64,000 bases of DNA, taken from contig NZ_OZ244149.1 in NCBI RefSeq assembly GCF_965216145.1, positions 1,612,001 to 1,676,000 on the forward strand, in the 5' to 3' direction. A model generated the notes under the pieces. The model was not told the origin of the DNA and made no database searches. It saw nothing but the letters and a program-made list of their open reading frames with translations. Below are positions 38,138 through 46,290 of this stretch, in pieces (positions within the stretch are counted from its first letter, which is position 1; every line of letters starts with the position of its first letter). Position numbers and translations under genes: made by a program. The stretch comes from Palauibacter sp965216145 (GTDB lineage: Bacteria > Gemmatimonadota > Gemmatimonadetes > Palauibacterales > Palauibacteraceae).

Positions 38138-39466
38138 ATGAACTCGCCCCCGGAGAGCGGGCCGCGCACGGTCGCCGGGCGTCTTACCGGCGCCCATCCG
38201 GAGGAAGCCGGGCTCGTGCTGCTCTCCGGCCTCTACTTCTTCTTCATCCTCTCCGCGTATTACGTGATCCGGCCGATACGGGAGGAGATGGCCGTGGCCG
38301 GCGGGGTCGAGAACATCCCCTGGCTCTTCACGGGGACCCTGGTCGGGATGCTCCTGGTTCACCCCATCTTCGCGGCGGTCGTGTCCCGGTGGACCCGGCG
38401 GCGGTTCGTGACGGTCACCTACCGCTTCTTCATGCTGAATCTCCTGATCTACTACGTCCTGTTGAGCCTGGTACCCGAAGGCACCGCTTCGGTGTGGGTC
38501 GGCCGGACGTTCTTCGTCTGGATCAGCGTCTTCAACCTGTTCGTGGTCTCCGTCTTCTGGTCGTTCATGACCGACATCTTCCGGGAGGGTCAGAGTCGGC
38601 GCCTGTTCGGCCTCATCGGCGTCGGCGGCACGGTGGGGGGGATCGTCGGCTCCTCCATCACGGCGTTTCTGGTGGGGTTCCTGTCGCCCGCCACCCTCCT
38701 CCTGTTCTCGGTGGTGCTGCTCGAGGGCGCGGTCCTGTGCCTGAAGGCGCTCGATGCCCGTTGCGCGGGCGGGACGGGGCACGGCTCCCGGTTGGACGAA
38801 GCGGAGCCGGTGATCGGGGGTTCCGCGCTGGAAGGGATCCGGCGCGTGCTGGCGTCCCCCTACCTGCTCGGGATCGGCGCCTTCATGCTGCTTTTCACCA
38901 TCGGTTCCACGTTCCTGTACAACATCCAGGCGGACATCGTCTCGCGAACGTTCGCGACGGCCGCGCAGCGGACCTCGGTCTTCGCGCGCATCGATCTCTC
39001 CGTGAACGTGCTCACCCTGTGCACGCAACTGTTTCTGACCGGACGGCTGCTGAAGTGGTTCGGCGTCCGGCTGACCATCGGGATCCTGCCCGTCATCAGC
39101 ATCCTCGGCTTCCTCGCGCTGGGTGCGGCGCCGGTGTTCGTTGTGTTCGTCGCATTCCAGGTGCTGCGGCGGGCGGGGAACTTCGCGCTGGCGGTGCCGA
39201 CGAGAGAGGTGCTCTACACCGTCCTCCCGCGGCGGGACAAGTACAAGGCGAAGAACTTCAACGACCTGTTCGTGTACCGGGCGGGTGACCAGATCGGGGT
39301 GTGGTCGTTCGCCGGTCTGGGCGCGCTCGGGCTCGGAAGCTCGGCGCTGGCGCTGACCATGGTGCCGCTGGCGGGGCTGTGGCTGGCGGTCGCGCTGTGG
39401 CTGGGGAAGAAGCAGTCAGTGCTGGCGGGAAGTGGGCCGGCCCGGTCTCACGCCGAGGCCGGATAG
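38138..39466 (+). CDS. 12-TM transporter, paralogue of the divergent gene
   Basis: This 442-residue protein starts at the ATG at 38138 (MNSPPESGPRTVAGRL). Landmarks correspond to those of the minus-strand neighbour: LYFFFILSAYYVIRPIREEMA, FMTDIFREGQSRRLFGLIGVGG and PTREVLYTVLPRRDKYKAKNFND. A membrane-proximal His-Pro-Glu-Glu precedes TM1. The two genes are back to back with about 112 bases between starts, so they probably share a regulatory region and could form a heteromeric or substrate-complementary pair. Substrate unknown. The upstream in-frame extension to 37994 is antisense to the neighbour and not coding. Confidence 0.8.
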   Translation: MNSPPESGPRTVAGRLTGAHPEEAGLVLLSGLYFFFILSAYYVIRPIREEMAVAGGVENIPWLFTGTLVGMLLVHPIFAAVVSRWTRRRFVTVTYRFFMLNLLIYYVLLSLVPEGTASVWVGRTFFVWISVFNLFVVSVFWSFMTDIFREGQSRRLFGLIGVGGTVGGIVGSSITAFLVGFLSPATLLLFSVVLLEGAVLCLKALDARCAGGTGHGSRLDEAEPVIGGSALEGIRRVLASPYLLGIGAFMLLFTIGSTFLYNIQADIVSRTFATAAQRTSVFARIDLSVNVLTLCTQLFLTGRLLKWFGVRLTIGILPVISILGFLALGAAPVFVVFVAFQVLRRAGNFALAVPTREVLYTVLPRRDKYKAKNFNDLFVYRAGDQIGVWSFAGLGALGLGSSALALTMVPLAGLWLAVALWLGKKQSVLAGSGPARSHAEAG

Positions 39467-39494
39467 CCGCGCCCGGAGACCCGGCCGCCCGCGG

Positions 39495-40431
<937 letters not shown>

Positions 40432-40439
<8 letters not shown>

Positions 40440-41304
40440 TGAAGGACGCCAGGTATTCGTAGCTTGCGCGCACTGAGGCGGTCGGATCGGGGGGCGAGTC
40501 GTGCTCGACGAAGTAGTGGATCAGGCCCGCCTGTCCGTCGCGTTCGAAGATGCCCTCGAAGTCGATCACCCCGGCGCCCACGTCCACCATCTCCCCGCGT
40601 GGGGTGCGGTCCTTCACGTGACAGAGTTCGAAGCGGCCCGGATGGCGCCAGAAATAGTCGAGCGGGTCGCCGCCGCCGTGCACGAGCCAGAACAGATCGA
40701 CCTCGAAACGGACGAGATCGGGGTCCGTGTTCTCGAGCATGACGTCGAGGGGGCGGACCTCTTCTTCGTCCACTTTCACCGCCTGCAGCTCGAAGTCGTG
40801 GTTGTGGTAGGCGAAGCGGAGCCCCGCCTGATCGCACCGCTCGCCGATCCGGTTGAGTTCGTCGGCGAGGCGCCGGTATCCGGCCACGACGGCGGTCGGC
40901 TCCTCGCCGCCACCGCTGCCTGGCCGCTCGGGGCCCGCCAGGTAGGGGAGGACCAGATATCTGTGCCCGACTTCGGCCGCGGCCTCGGCGTGGGCCTCGA
41001 AGCCGGTCCGCAACTCGCCCAGCGACAGGTGCACGGCGGGCGCGGTGAGCCCTTCCGCGTCGAGCGCCGCCCGGATCTGCGCGGGGGTGCGGCCGAAGTA
41101 GCCCGCGAACTCGACTTCCCCGTACCCGATGCGGGCGACGTCCGCGAGCGTCCGCTCCACATCGCTCGCCATGAGCGATCGCACGGTGTAGAGCTGGAGC
41201 CCCCAGGCTTCCGGGAGGGGTCGGCCGCTGGCGGCCGTGCGCCCGGCGCAGGTGAGGAGCAGTCCCGCGCCAAGAGAATTCTCCACAAATCTTCGTCTGT
41301 CCAT
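40432..41304 (-). CDS. Tat-exported sugar phosphate isomerase/epimerase-like TIM barrel
   Basis: This 290-residue protein starts at the ATG at 41304 (MDRRRFVENSLGAGLLLTCA), giving the twin-arginine leader DRRRFVENSLGAGLLL directly at the N-terminus; an upstream in-frame ATG would bury it. The TIM-barrel core has GLQLYTVRSLMASDVERTLA, FAYHNHDFELQ (metal-binding His region), VDLFWLVHGGGDPLDYF and CHVKDRTPRGEMVDVGAGVID. This is the pattern of AP_endonuc_2-type sugar isomerases that occur in secreted carbohydrate-oxidation clusters. It is transcribed divergently from the Gluconate_2-dh3/GMC pair, with a 135-bp gap that must contain both promoters. Confidence 0.85.
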
Positions 41305-41439
41305 GCCCGGAATATGTCGCTCGCCGGCGTCTCCGTCGAACGATGGTCTTCGCACGGGCGGTGGCGTCGGATATTATGACCGTTCGCGGCGGAAGCCTCG
41401 CCGCGTCCGATCGACGAAGGGCACTCTGGAGGATCGGCT

Positions 41440-42069
41440 GTGAGACGGCGCAGGGCTCTCAAGATCATCGGCGCCGCCACCGGCGCGCCGCTGCTCGTGC
41501 CGGGCGGGGCCGTGGCGCGGGCGCTGGCGCTCGGGCAGCGCATCCGCGCGGAGGTCGGCCCGGTCGGCGGCGCGCCGCCCGCGACGCTTACGCCCGCGCA
41601 GGCCCGGACGGTGACGGCGCTCGCCGAGGTCATCCTGCCCCGGACCGACACGCCCGGCGCGAGCGAGGCGGGCGTGACCGCATTCGTCGATGCCCTCCTG
41701 ACCGGTTGGCTGGACGCGTCGGACCGCGACCGTTTCCTGGCCGGCCTGGACGAAGTGGACCCCATCGCCCGGGCGGCCCACGGCGCCGACTTCGCCGACT
41801 GCGCCCCGGGCCAGCAGGCCGAACTCCTCGCCCGGCTGGACGAAGACCTCGACCTCCGCCGCCGGGACCCCGACATCGACGAGACCCGGACCTTCTTCTA
41901 CGACGTGAAGCGGTTCACCCTCGCCGGCTACTTCACGTCGGAGGTCGGACTCCGCTCGTTGGGATACCGCATCATCCCCGGGGCCTTCGAGGGCTGCGTC
42001 CTCCTCGACCAGTACGGTACGGGCGAACCCCGCCCCGGGGAGCGCAACGGAAGCGGGAGCGCGCGGTGA
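41440..42069 (+). CDS. Gluconate 2-dehydrogenase subunit 3 family protein
   Basis: This 209-residue protein starts at GTG 41440, preceded by TGGAGGATCG. The leader MRRRRALKIIGAATGAPLLV is a Tat-type signal. The body has LTPAQARTVTALAEVILPRTDTPGA, the typical start of Gluconate_2-dh3 proteins, and ends with FFYDVKRFTLAGYFTSEVG and GYRIIPGAFEGC, the conserved C-terminal portion. These small subunits chaperone and co-export the FAD-containing dehydrogenase. Its stop overlaps the start of the GMC gene (GTGA), consistent with a stoichiometric complex. Cytochrome subunit not seen in the window. Confidence 0.88.
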   Translation: MRRRRALKIIGAATGAPLLVPGGAVARALALGQRIRAEVGPVGGAPPATLTPAQARTVTALAEVILPRTDTPGASEAGVTAFVDALLTGWLDASDRDRFLAGLDEVDPIARAAHGADFADCAPGQQAELLARLDEDLDLRRRDPDIDETRTFFYDVKRFTLAGYFTSEVGLRSLGYRIIPGAFEGCVLLDQYGTGEPRPGERNGSGSAR

Positions 42070-43757
42070 GCCGCCGTCAGGAGACGTGGGACGCGATCGT
42101 CGTCGGCTCGGGCATCACGGGCGGGTGGGCGGCGAAGGAACTGACCGAACTCGGACTCCGTGTGCTGGTCCTCGAGGCCGGGCCCATGATCGTCCCGGAG
42201 CGGGACTACGTCGAGCACGTGCCCCCGTACCGCATGCCCTACCGCGGCTGGAACGACCGCAAGGCGCTGGCGGCCGAGCAGCCCGTGCAGCGCGAGTGCT
42301 ACGCCTGCGACGAAATGGGCCGGAAGTTCTTCGTCAACGACATCGAGAACCCCTACACGACGGACGAAGACAAGCCGTTCCTGTGGATCCGGGGCCGCCA
42401 GGTGGGCGGGCGCTCGATCATGTGGGCGCGGCAGTCGTACCGCCTCAGCGACCTCGACTTCGAGGCCAACGCGCGCGACGGGATCGGCGTGGACTGGCCG
42501 ATCCGCTACGCGGACCTCGCCCCGTGGTACGCGTACGTCGAGGAATTCGTCGGCATCAGCGGCCGGGTCGAGGGTCTCCCGCAGCTGCCCGACGGCGTTT
42601 TCCTGCCGCCCATGCAGATGACCTGCGTCGAGAACACCGTGAAGGAAGCGATCGCGCGCGACTTCGGTGACACGCGGATGATGACGATCGGCCGCACGGC
42701 CGTCCTCACCCGCGACCACAAGGGGCGGAGTGCCTGCCACTACTGCGGGCCCTGCCACCGAGGCTGCCGGACGAAGAGCTACTTCAGTTCGCTCAACGCC
42801 ACCCTCCCCGCGGCCGAGGCTACCGGACTGATGACGCTGCGCCCGGACAGCGTCGTGCACAGCGTGATCTGGGATCCCGCCCGCGGTCGCGTCACCGGCG
42901 TGCGCGTGATCGATCGTGAATCGGGTGAGGCGCTGGAGTTCTTCGGCGAGATCGTCATGCTCGGCGCCTCGGCGCTCGAGTCCACGCGCATCCTACTCAA
43001 CTCGAAGTCCGCCGACTTCCCCGACGGCCTCGCGAACTCGAGCGGGGTCCTCGGCCACTATCTCATGGACCACACCATGAGCACCGGCGCGAAGGCGAAG
43101 TTCCCGGGCTGGGAAGACCACGGGTACACGGGTGAGCGACCGAACGGGATCTACATCCCGCGTTTCCGGAACGTGACGGAGCCTTCGCCTGATTTCATCC
43201 GGGGCTACGGATATCAGGGCTGGTCGACGCGGCAGGGCTGGAGCCGCGGGCTCGACATGCCCGGGTTCGGGGCGGACTACAAGCGCCAATTGACCGAACC
43301 CGGCGTGTGGGAGTTCGAACTCGGCGCCTTCGGCGAGTGTCTGCCGCGCGAGGAGAACTACATCGAACTGGACCCCGAGCGGGTCGATGCCTGGGGGATC
43401 CCGGCGCTTCGCATCCACTGCGAGTGGAGCGATAACGAGCGCGTGATGATGCGGGACAGCGCGGATCGGGCCGCTGAAATGCTGGAAGCTGGCGGCGGAG
43501 TCGACATCGAGTTGCTGACGAACCTCACGGCGCCGGGCCTCACGATCCACGAGATGGGGACGGCGAGGATGGGTCGGGACCCGGCGACCTCCGTCCTCAA
43601 TGGCTTCAACCAGGCCTGGGACGCGCCGAACCTGTTCGTGATCGACGGCGCGGCGATGCCGTCGTCCGCCTGCCAGAACCCGTCACTGACCTACATGGCC
43701 CTCACGGCGCGCTCCTGCCACTACGCGCTGTGGGCAAAGAACCGTGGCGAACTCTAG
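42066..43757 (+). CDS. GMC-family FAD-dependent dehydrogenase
   Basis: This 563-residue periplasmic catalytic subunit is predicted to oxidise a sugar or sugar acid. The start GTG at 42066 overlaps the partner's stop. The FAD-binding Rossmann motif AIVVGSGITGGWAAKELTEL is at about 10-29; RGRQVGGRSIMWARQSYRLS near 110 is the second FAD loop; CHYCGPCHRGCRTKSYFSSL near 225 contains four Cys, typical of gluconate-type dehydrogenases; the C-terminal GMC signature is HEMGTARMGRDPATSVLNG and VIDGAAMPSSACQNPSLTYM. No own signal peptide, so it is exported with the Tat-bearing small subunit. Downstream lies an IS scrap. Confidence 0.92.
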   Translation: MSRRQETWDAIVVGSGITGGWAAKELTELGLRVLVLEAGPMIVPERDYVEHVPPYRMPYRGWNDRKALAAEQPVQRECYACDEMGRKFFVNDIENPYTTDEDKPFLWIRGRQVGGRSIMWARQSYRLSDLDFEANARDGIGVDWPIRYADLAPWYAYVEEFVGISGRVEGLPQLPDGVFLPPMQMTCVENTVKEAIARDFGDTRMMTIGRTAVLTRDHKGRSACHYCGPCHRGCRTKSYFSSLNATLPAAEATGLMTLRPDSVVHSVIWDPARGRVTGVRVIDRESGEALEFFGEIVMLGASALESTRILLNSKSADFPDGLANSSGVLGHYLMDHTMSTGAKAKFPGWEDHGYTGERPNGIYIPRFRNVTEPSPDFIRGYGYQGWSTRQGWSRGLDMPGFGADYKRQLTEPGVWEFELGAFGECLPREENYIELDPERVDAWGIPALRIHCEWSDNERVMMRDSADRAAEMLEAGGGVDIELLTNLTAPGLTIHEMGTARMGRDPATSVLNGFNQAWDAPNLFVIDGAAMPSSACQNPSLTYMALTARSCHYALWAKNRGEL

Positions 43758-43806
43758 CTCTGGATCTCAGGATGGTGCAGGGGGTGAGGAATCGGCCAGC
43801 TCATGA

Positions 43807-43893
43807 CCGGACAACGGGGTGGCGTACCGCTCGAAGCGGTTCCCTCGGACGCTCCGGGAGCTCGGGATCGGCCACATCTTCACCCGCCCGTTA
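43807..43893 (+). mobile_element. IS481/IS3-type transposase scrap
   Basis: A 29-codon open stretch reads PDNGVAYRSKRFPRTLRELG and continues GIGHIFTRPL. This is the second-Asp region of an rve integrase core (consensus DNGxAYxSxxFxxxLxxxGIxHxxTRPYRPQTNG). It is preceded by a stop and followed by LVSVPLF instead of the RPQTNG continuation, so only a splinter remains. No terminal repeats were found. The rest of the 43758-44071 gap holds a short 14-bp tandem duplication (TCGGTGCCCCTGT twice, about 43900-43930) and no gene. Confidence 0.6.
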
Positions 43894-44072
43894 GTGTCGG
43901 TGCCCCTGTTTCGGTGCCCCTGTATCGGCCCAGGCCAATTGAAAGTGTGATGTTGAATCGGCATAAGCTTTCACAGGGACTGCCAGCAACAACCCCAGGC
44001 ATTGGACGCCGCACAGCTAGCGGCTGACATTCCGCCGCTTCGACTTCGTTCACGCTTGCTCGCAACATGATA

Positions 44073-44096
44073 TGGCCATACTTTTTGGTATGGCCA
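44073..44096. promoter_or_regulatory. Palindromic operator of the vapBC pair
   Basis: TGGCCATAC at 44073-44081 and its perfect complement GTATGGCCA at 44088-44096 enclose a 6-nt T-rich spacer. The palindrome ends three bases before the ATG at 44099. VapB ribbon-helix-helix antitoxins autorepress by binding such inverted repeats. Two other in-frame ATGs (44072, 44090) lie inside the arms, so the site would also bear on translation if those were used. Confidence 0.65.
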
Positions 44097-44098
44097 CC

Positions 44099-44365
44099 AT
44101 GACGATCAAGTCTACGTACTCACTGGACGTAGATTCGGTGCGAACCCTGGAGACCCTCGCACGTCGCTGGAGCGTCTCGAAGTCCGAGGTGCTGCGTCGC
44201 GCCATCAAGTTGGCGGCGGCGGAAGATGCTTCACAGGTCGGCGGTCCCCTGGCCGCGCTCGATCAGCTGCAGACCGTGGTCCGCGAGGGCAGCGTGGATC
44301 TGGCGGAGTGGGAGCGAAACGTGCGGGCCGAGCGACTTGCCACGCGCGACGAGCCGTCCGGCTAG
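44099..44365 (+). CDS. vapB: Ribbon-helix-helix antitoxin, VapB-like
   Basis: This DNA-binding antitoxin is about 88 residues from the ATG at 44099; 44090 and 44072 are alternative starts and no clear ribosome site separates them. The N-terminal MTIKSTYSLDVDSVRTLETL followed by WSVSKSEVLRRAIKLAA is a ribbon-helix-helix fold: one beta strand (TIKSTYSLD), then two helices. The C-terminal part (WERNVRAERLATRDEPSG) is charged and probably disordered, as in antitoxins that thread into the toxin. It lies 12 bases upstream of a PIN-domain toxin and directly downstream of a palindrome, the standard layout of an autoregulated vapBC operon. Confidence 0.85.
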   Translation: MTIKSTYSLDVDSVRTLETLARRWSVSKSEVLRRAIKLAAAEDASQVGGPLAALDQLQTVVREGSVDLAEWERNVRAERLATRDEPSG

Positions 44366-44377
44366 CCGGCCAGGACG

Positions 44378-44749
44378 ATGATTCACCTGGACACCAGTTT
44401 CCTGATCCGGGCGCTCGACTCCGGATCGCCGCAGGACCGCCAACTGAGGAACTGGGTCGCCTCGGGGGCAACTTTCGGCATGAGTGCCGTGGCCTGGACC
44501 GAGTTTCTGTGTGGGCCGCTGCACCCGTCCGCCCTTGCCATCGCGGATGAACTCATCGGTCCGCGCGCCGACTTCACGGCCCGGGATGCGACGGTCGCGG
44601 CTCGTCTCTTCAACGAATCGGGGCGGCGACGAGGGTCGCTGTTGGACTGCATGATCGCCGCGACAGCGCTTGCAGAAGGGGCGCAAGTCGCCACGGTGAA
44701 CGTGAAGGACTTTCGGCGCTTTGAAGCTTTCGGGCTGCGATTGGTTTAG
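44378..44749 (+). CDS. vapC: PIN-domain ribonuclease toxin, VapC-like
   Basis: This 123-residue Mg-dependent endoribonuclease, toxic when free of its antitoxin, starts at the ATG at 44378 (MIHLDTSFLIRALDSG), which places the first catalytic Asp at residue 5 and DTSFLI in the canonical position. MSAVAWTEFLCGP supplies the conserved Glu near 42. LLDCMIAATALAEGAQVATVN supplies the third acidic residue near 90, and NVKDFRRFEAFGL gives the last Asp. All four acidic positions are present and the length is typical, so the enzyme should be active. RNA target unknown. It is the only intact toxin-antitoxin pair in the window. Confidence 0.9.
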   Translation: MIHLDTSFLIRALDSGSPQDRQLRNWVASGATFGMSAVAWTEFLCGPLHPSALAIADELIGPRADFTARDATVAARLFNESGRRRGSLLDCMIAATALAEGAQVATVNVKDFRRFEAFGLRLV

Positions 44750-44781
44750 CAGTCCACGATCAGCACCCCGCTACACCTCTC

Positions 44782-46101
44782 CTAGAGCGAAGCGGCGAGG
44801 GCGTCGGCGACCTGCTCGACCTCGGCCATCGTGTTGTACAGGTGCGGGCAGAGCCGGATGCCGGGGAACGCCCCCGTGCGCAGCGCGCCCGCGATGCCGT
44901 GCTCCTCGTACACGCGGTTGTAGATCTCCGTGTGATCGTCGACCGGCAACTCCGCGATGACCACGCCCGCGCTGAGTCCCGGCACGTCCGAGGTGTGGAA
45001 GCTCACGTCGGGCACACGCTCGCGGATCGCCGCCTTCAGCCCCGTAGCGAGGGCACGCGTGCGGGCCTCGATGGCCGCGGGCCCGATGGCCTGGTGGAAC
45101 TCGGCCGTCGTCCCCACGCCGGCCACCGCGGCGTCGTCCCGCTGGCCGAACGTGCCGAACTTGTCGGCCCCGCCCCCGGCGTTCGCCCCGTCCCAGCCGA
45201 CGCCCACGACGCTCGGCCACAACTCGGCGACCCGGTCGGCCCGCACGTAGAGCACACCGGCTTCCTTGGGCCCGCAGAACCACTTGTGGGCGCTCCCCGT
45301 GTACGAGTCGCACCCCATCGCGTGCAGGTCGACCTCCACGGCGCCGAAGCTCTGCGCCCCGTCCATGTGCACGTAGATGCCGCGGTCGCGGGCGATACTG
45401 CACAGGCGGCTGGCCGGAAGTTCGACCCCCGAGATGTTCGAGATCTGCGTCACCGAGAGCACCCGCGTCCGGTCGGTGAAGGCGCTCACGAACGCGTCGA
45501 CCAGTTCGTCCTCGGTCTTCGGCGCCGGGGGCGTCGCCACGCGGATCACCTTGTAGCCCCAGCGGTCGGCCCGGACATCCCACGCCACGTTGTTCGTGGG
45601 GTGGTTCTGGTCCCACAGCACGACCTCGTCTCCCGCGCCCAGCGTGAGTCCGTTGATCACCGCGTTGTTGCTCTCGGAGGTGTTCCGGGTGACTACGATC
45701 TCCTCGGGGGAGGCGCCGAGCAGTTCGGCCAGCGCGTCGACGGACTTCGCCGCGAGCGGGTTGAACTTGGCCCGATTGTGGAACGACGCGTCCTGATCGA
45801 TGTCGCGCGTGTATCCGAACACCGCCTCCTGCACCGGATAGGGCGAGGGGCAGAGGTTCGCCGCGTTCATGAGGATGAGGCCGGGACGTAGCGGGAACTG
45901 GGACTTCACCATCTCCCAGAAGGCCTCGTCCTCCGTCCCCAGGAAATCGCGGCGGTCCGACAGTTCCTCGATCGTGAGGCCGAGCTTCGAGGGCGCCCGA
46001 GTCCACGCGGGGGTCGCCGCGAGCGCCGCCCCGGCCGCGGCCCGCTTCAGGAATCGTCGTCGGTCGGGCAGGTGGGGCGCGTCGGTGGGCGTGCGAGACA
46101 T
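44782..46101 (-). CDS. Tat-exported class V aminotransferase, isopenicillin-N-epimerase-like
   Basis: This 439-residue PLP enzyme starts at the ATG at 46101, 9 nt after GGGAGG. The leader DRRRFLKRAAAGAALAATPA is a twin-arginine signal, so the holoenzyme is assembled inside and exported. Fold-type I landmarks: MNAANLCPSPYPVQEAVFGY, VTRNTSESNNAVINGL (cofactor phosphate loop near 135), ISNISGVELPASRLCSIAR, VHMDGAQSFGAVEVDL (PLP-pyridine Asp) and TGSAHKWFCGPKEAGVLYVR with the Schiff-base Lys near 262. The family includes epimerases, desulfurases and kynureninase-like lyases; the substrate cannot be assigned. Divergent from the S9 peptidase at 46291 with a 189-bp gap. Confidence 0.88.
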   Translation of the reverse strand: MSRTPTDAPHLPDRRRFLKRAAAGAALAATPAWTRAPSKLGLTIEELSDRRDFLGTEDEAFWEMVKSQFPLRPGLILMNAANLCPSPYPVQEAVFGYTRDIDQDASFHNRAKFNPLAAKSVDALAELLGASPEEIVVTRNTSESNNAVINGLTLGAGDEVVLWDQNHPTNNVAWDVRADRWGYKVIRVATPPAPKTEDELVDAFVSAFTDRTRVLSVTQISNISGVELPASRLCSIARDRGIYVHMDGAQSFGAVEVDLHAMGCDSYTGSAHKWFCGPKEAGVLYVRADRVAELWPSVVGVGWDGANAGGGADKFGTFGQRDDAAVAGVGTTAEFHQAIGPAAIEARTRALATGLKAAIRERVPDVSFHTSDVPGLSAGVVIAELPVDDHTEIYNRVYEEHGIAGALRTGAFPGIRLCPHLYNTMAEVEQVADALAASL

Positions 46102-46290
46102 CACGGAAACCTCCCGTGTTGAGGGCCGTCGCAGCCTGGCGCGATCCCGGCGCGGCAGCCGCCGTCGTTCCGAATCCAACATACGACGCCGGACTGGGAC
46201 CGGCATGGGGCGAACCGCGCGGTCTATACAGGCGGTGAGGCGTTTGCCATGTTTCGGGACGTGCCGGTGGTTCTCGCACCTGGAGGTATC

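Noticed and set aside
43900..43930. Tandem 14-bp duplication as a regulatory array
   Set aside because: Only two copies, inside a decayed mobile-element region, with no promoter nearby.
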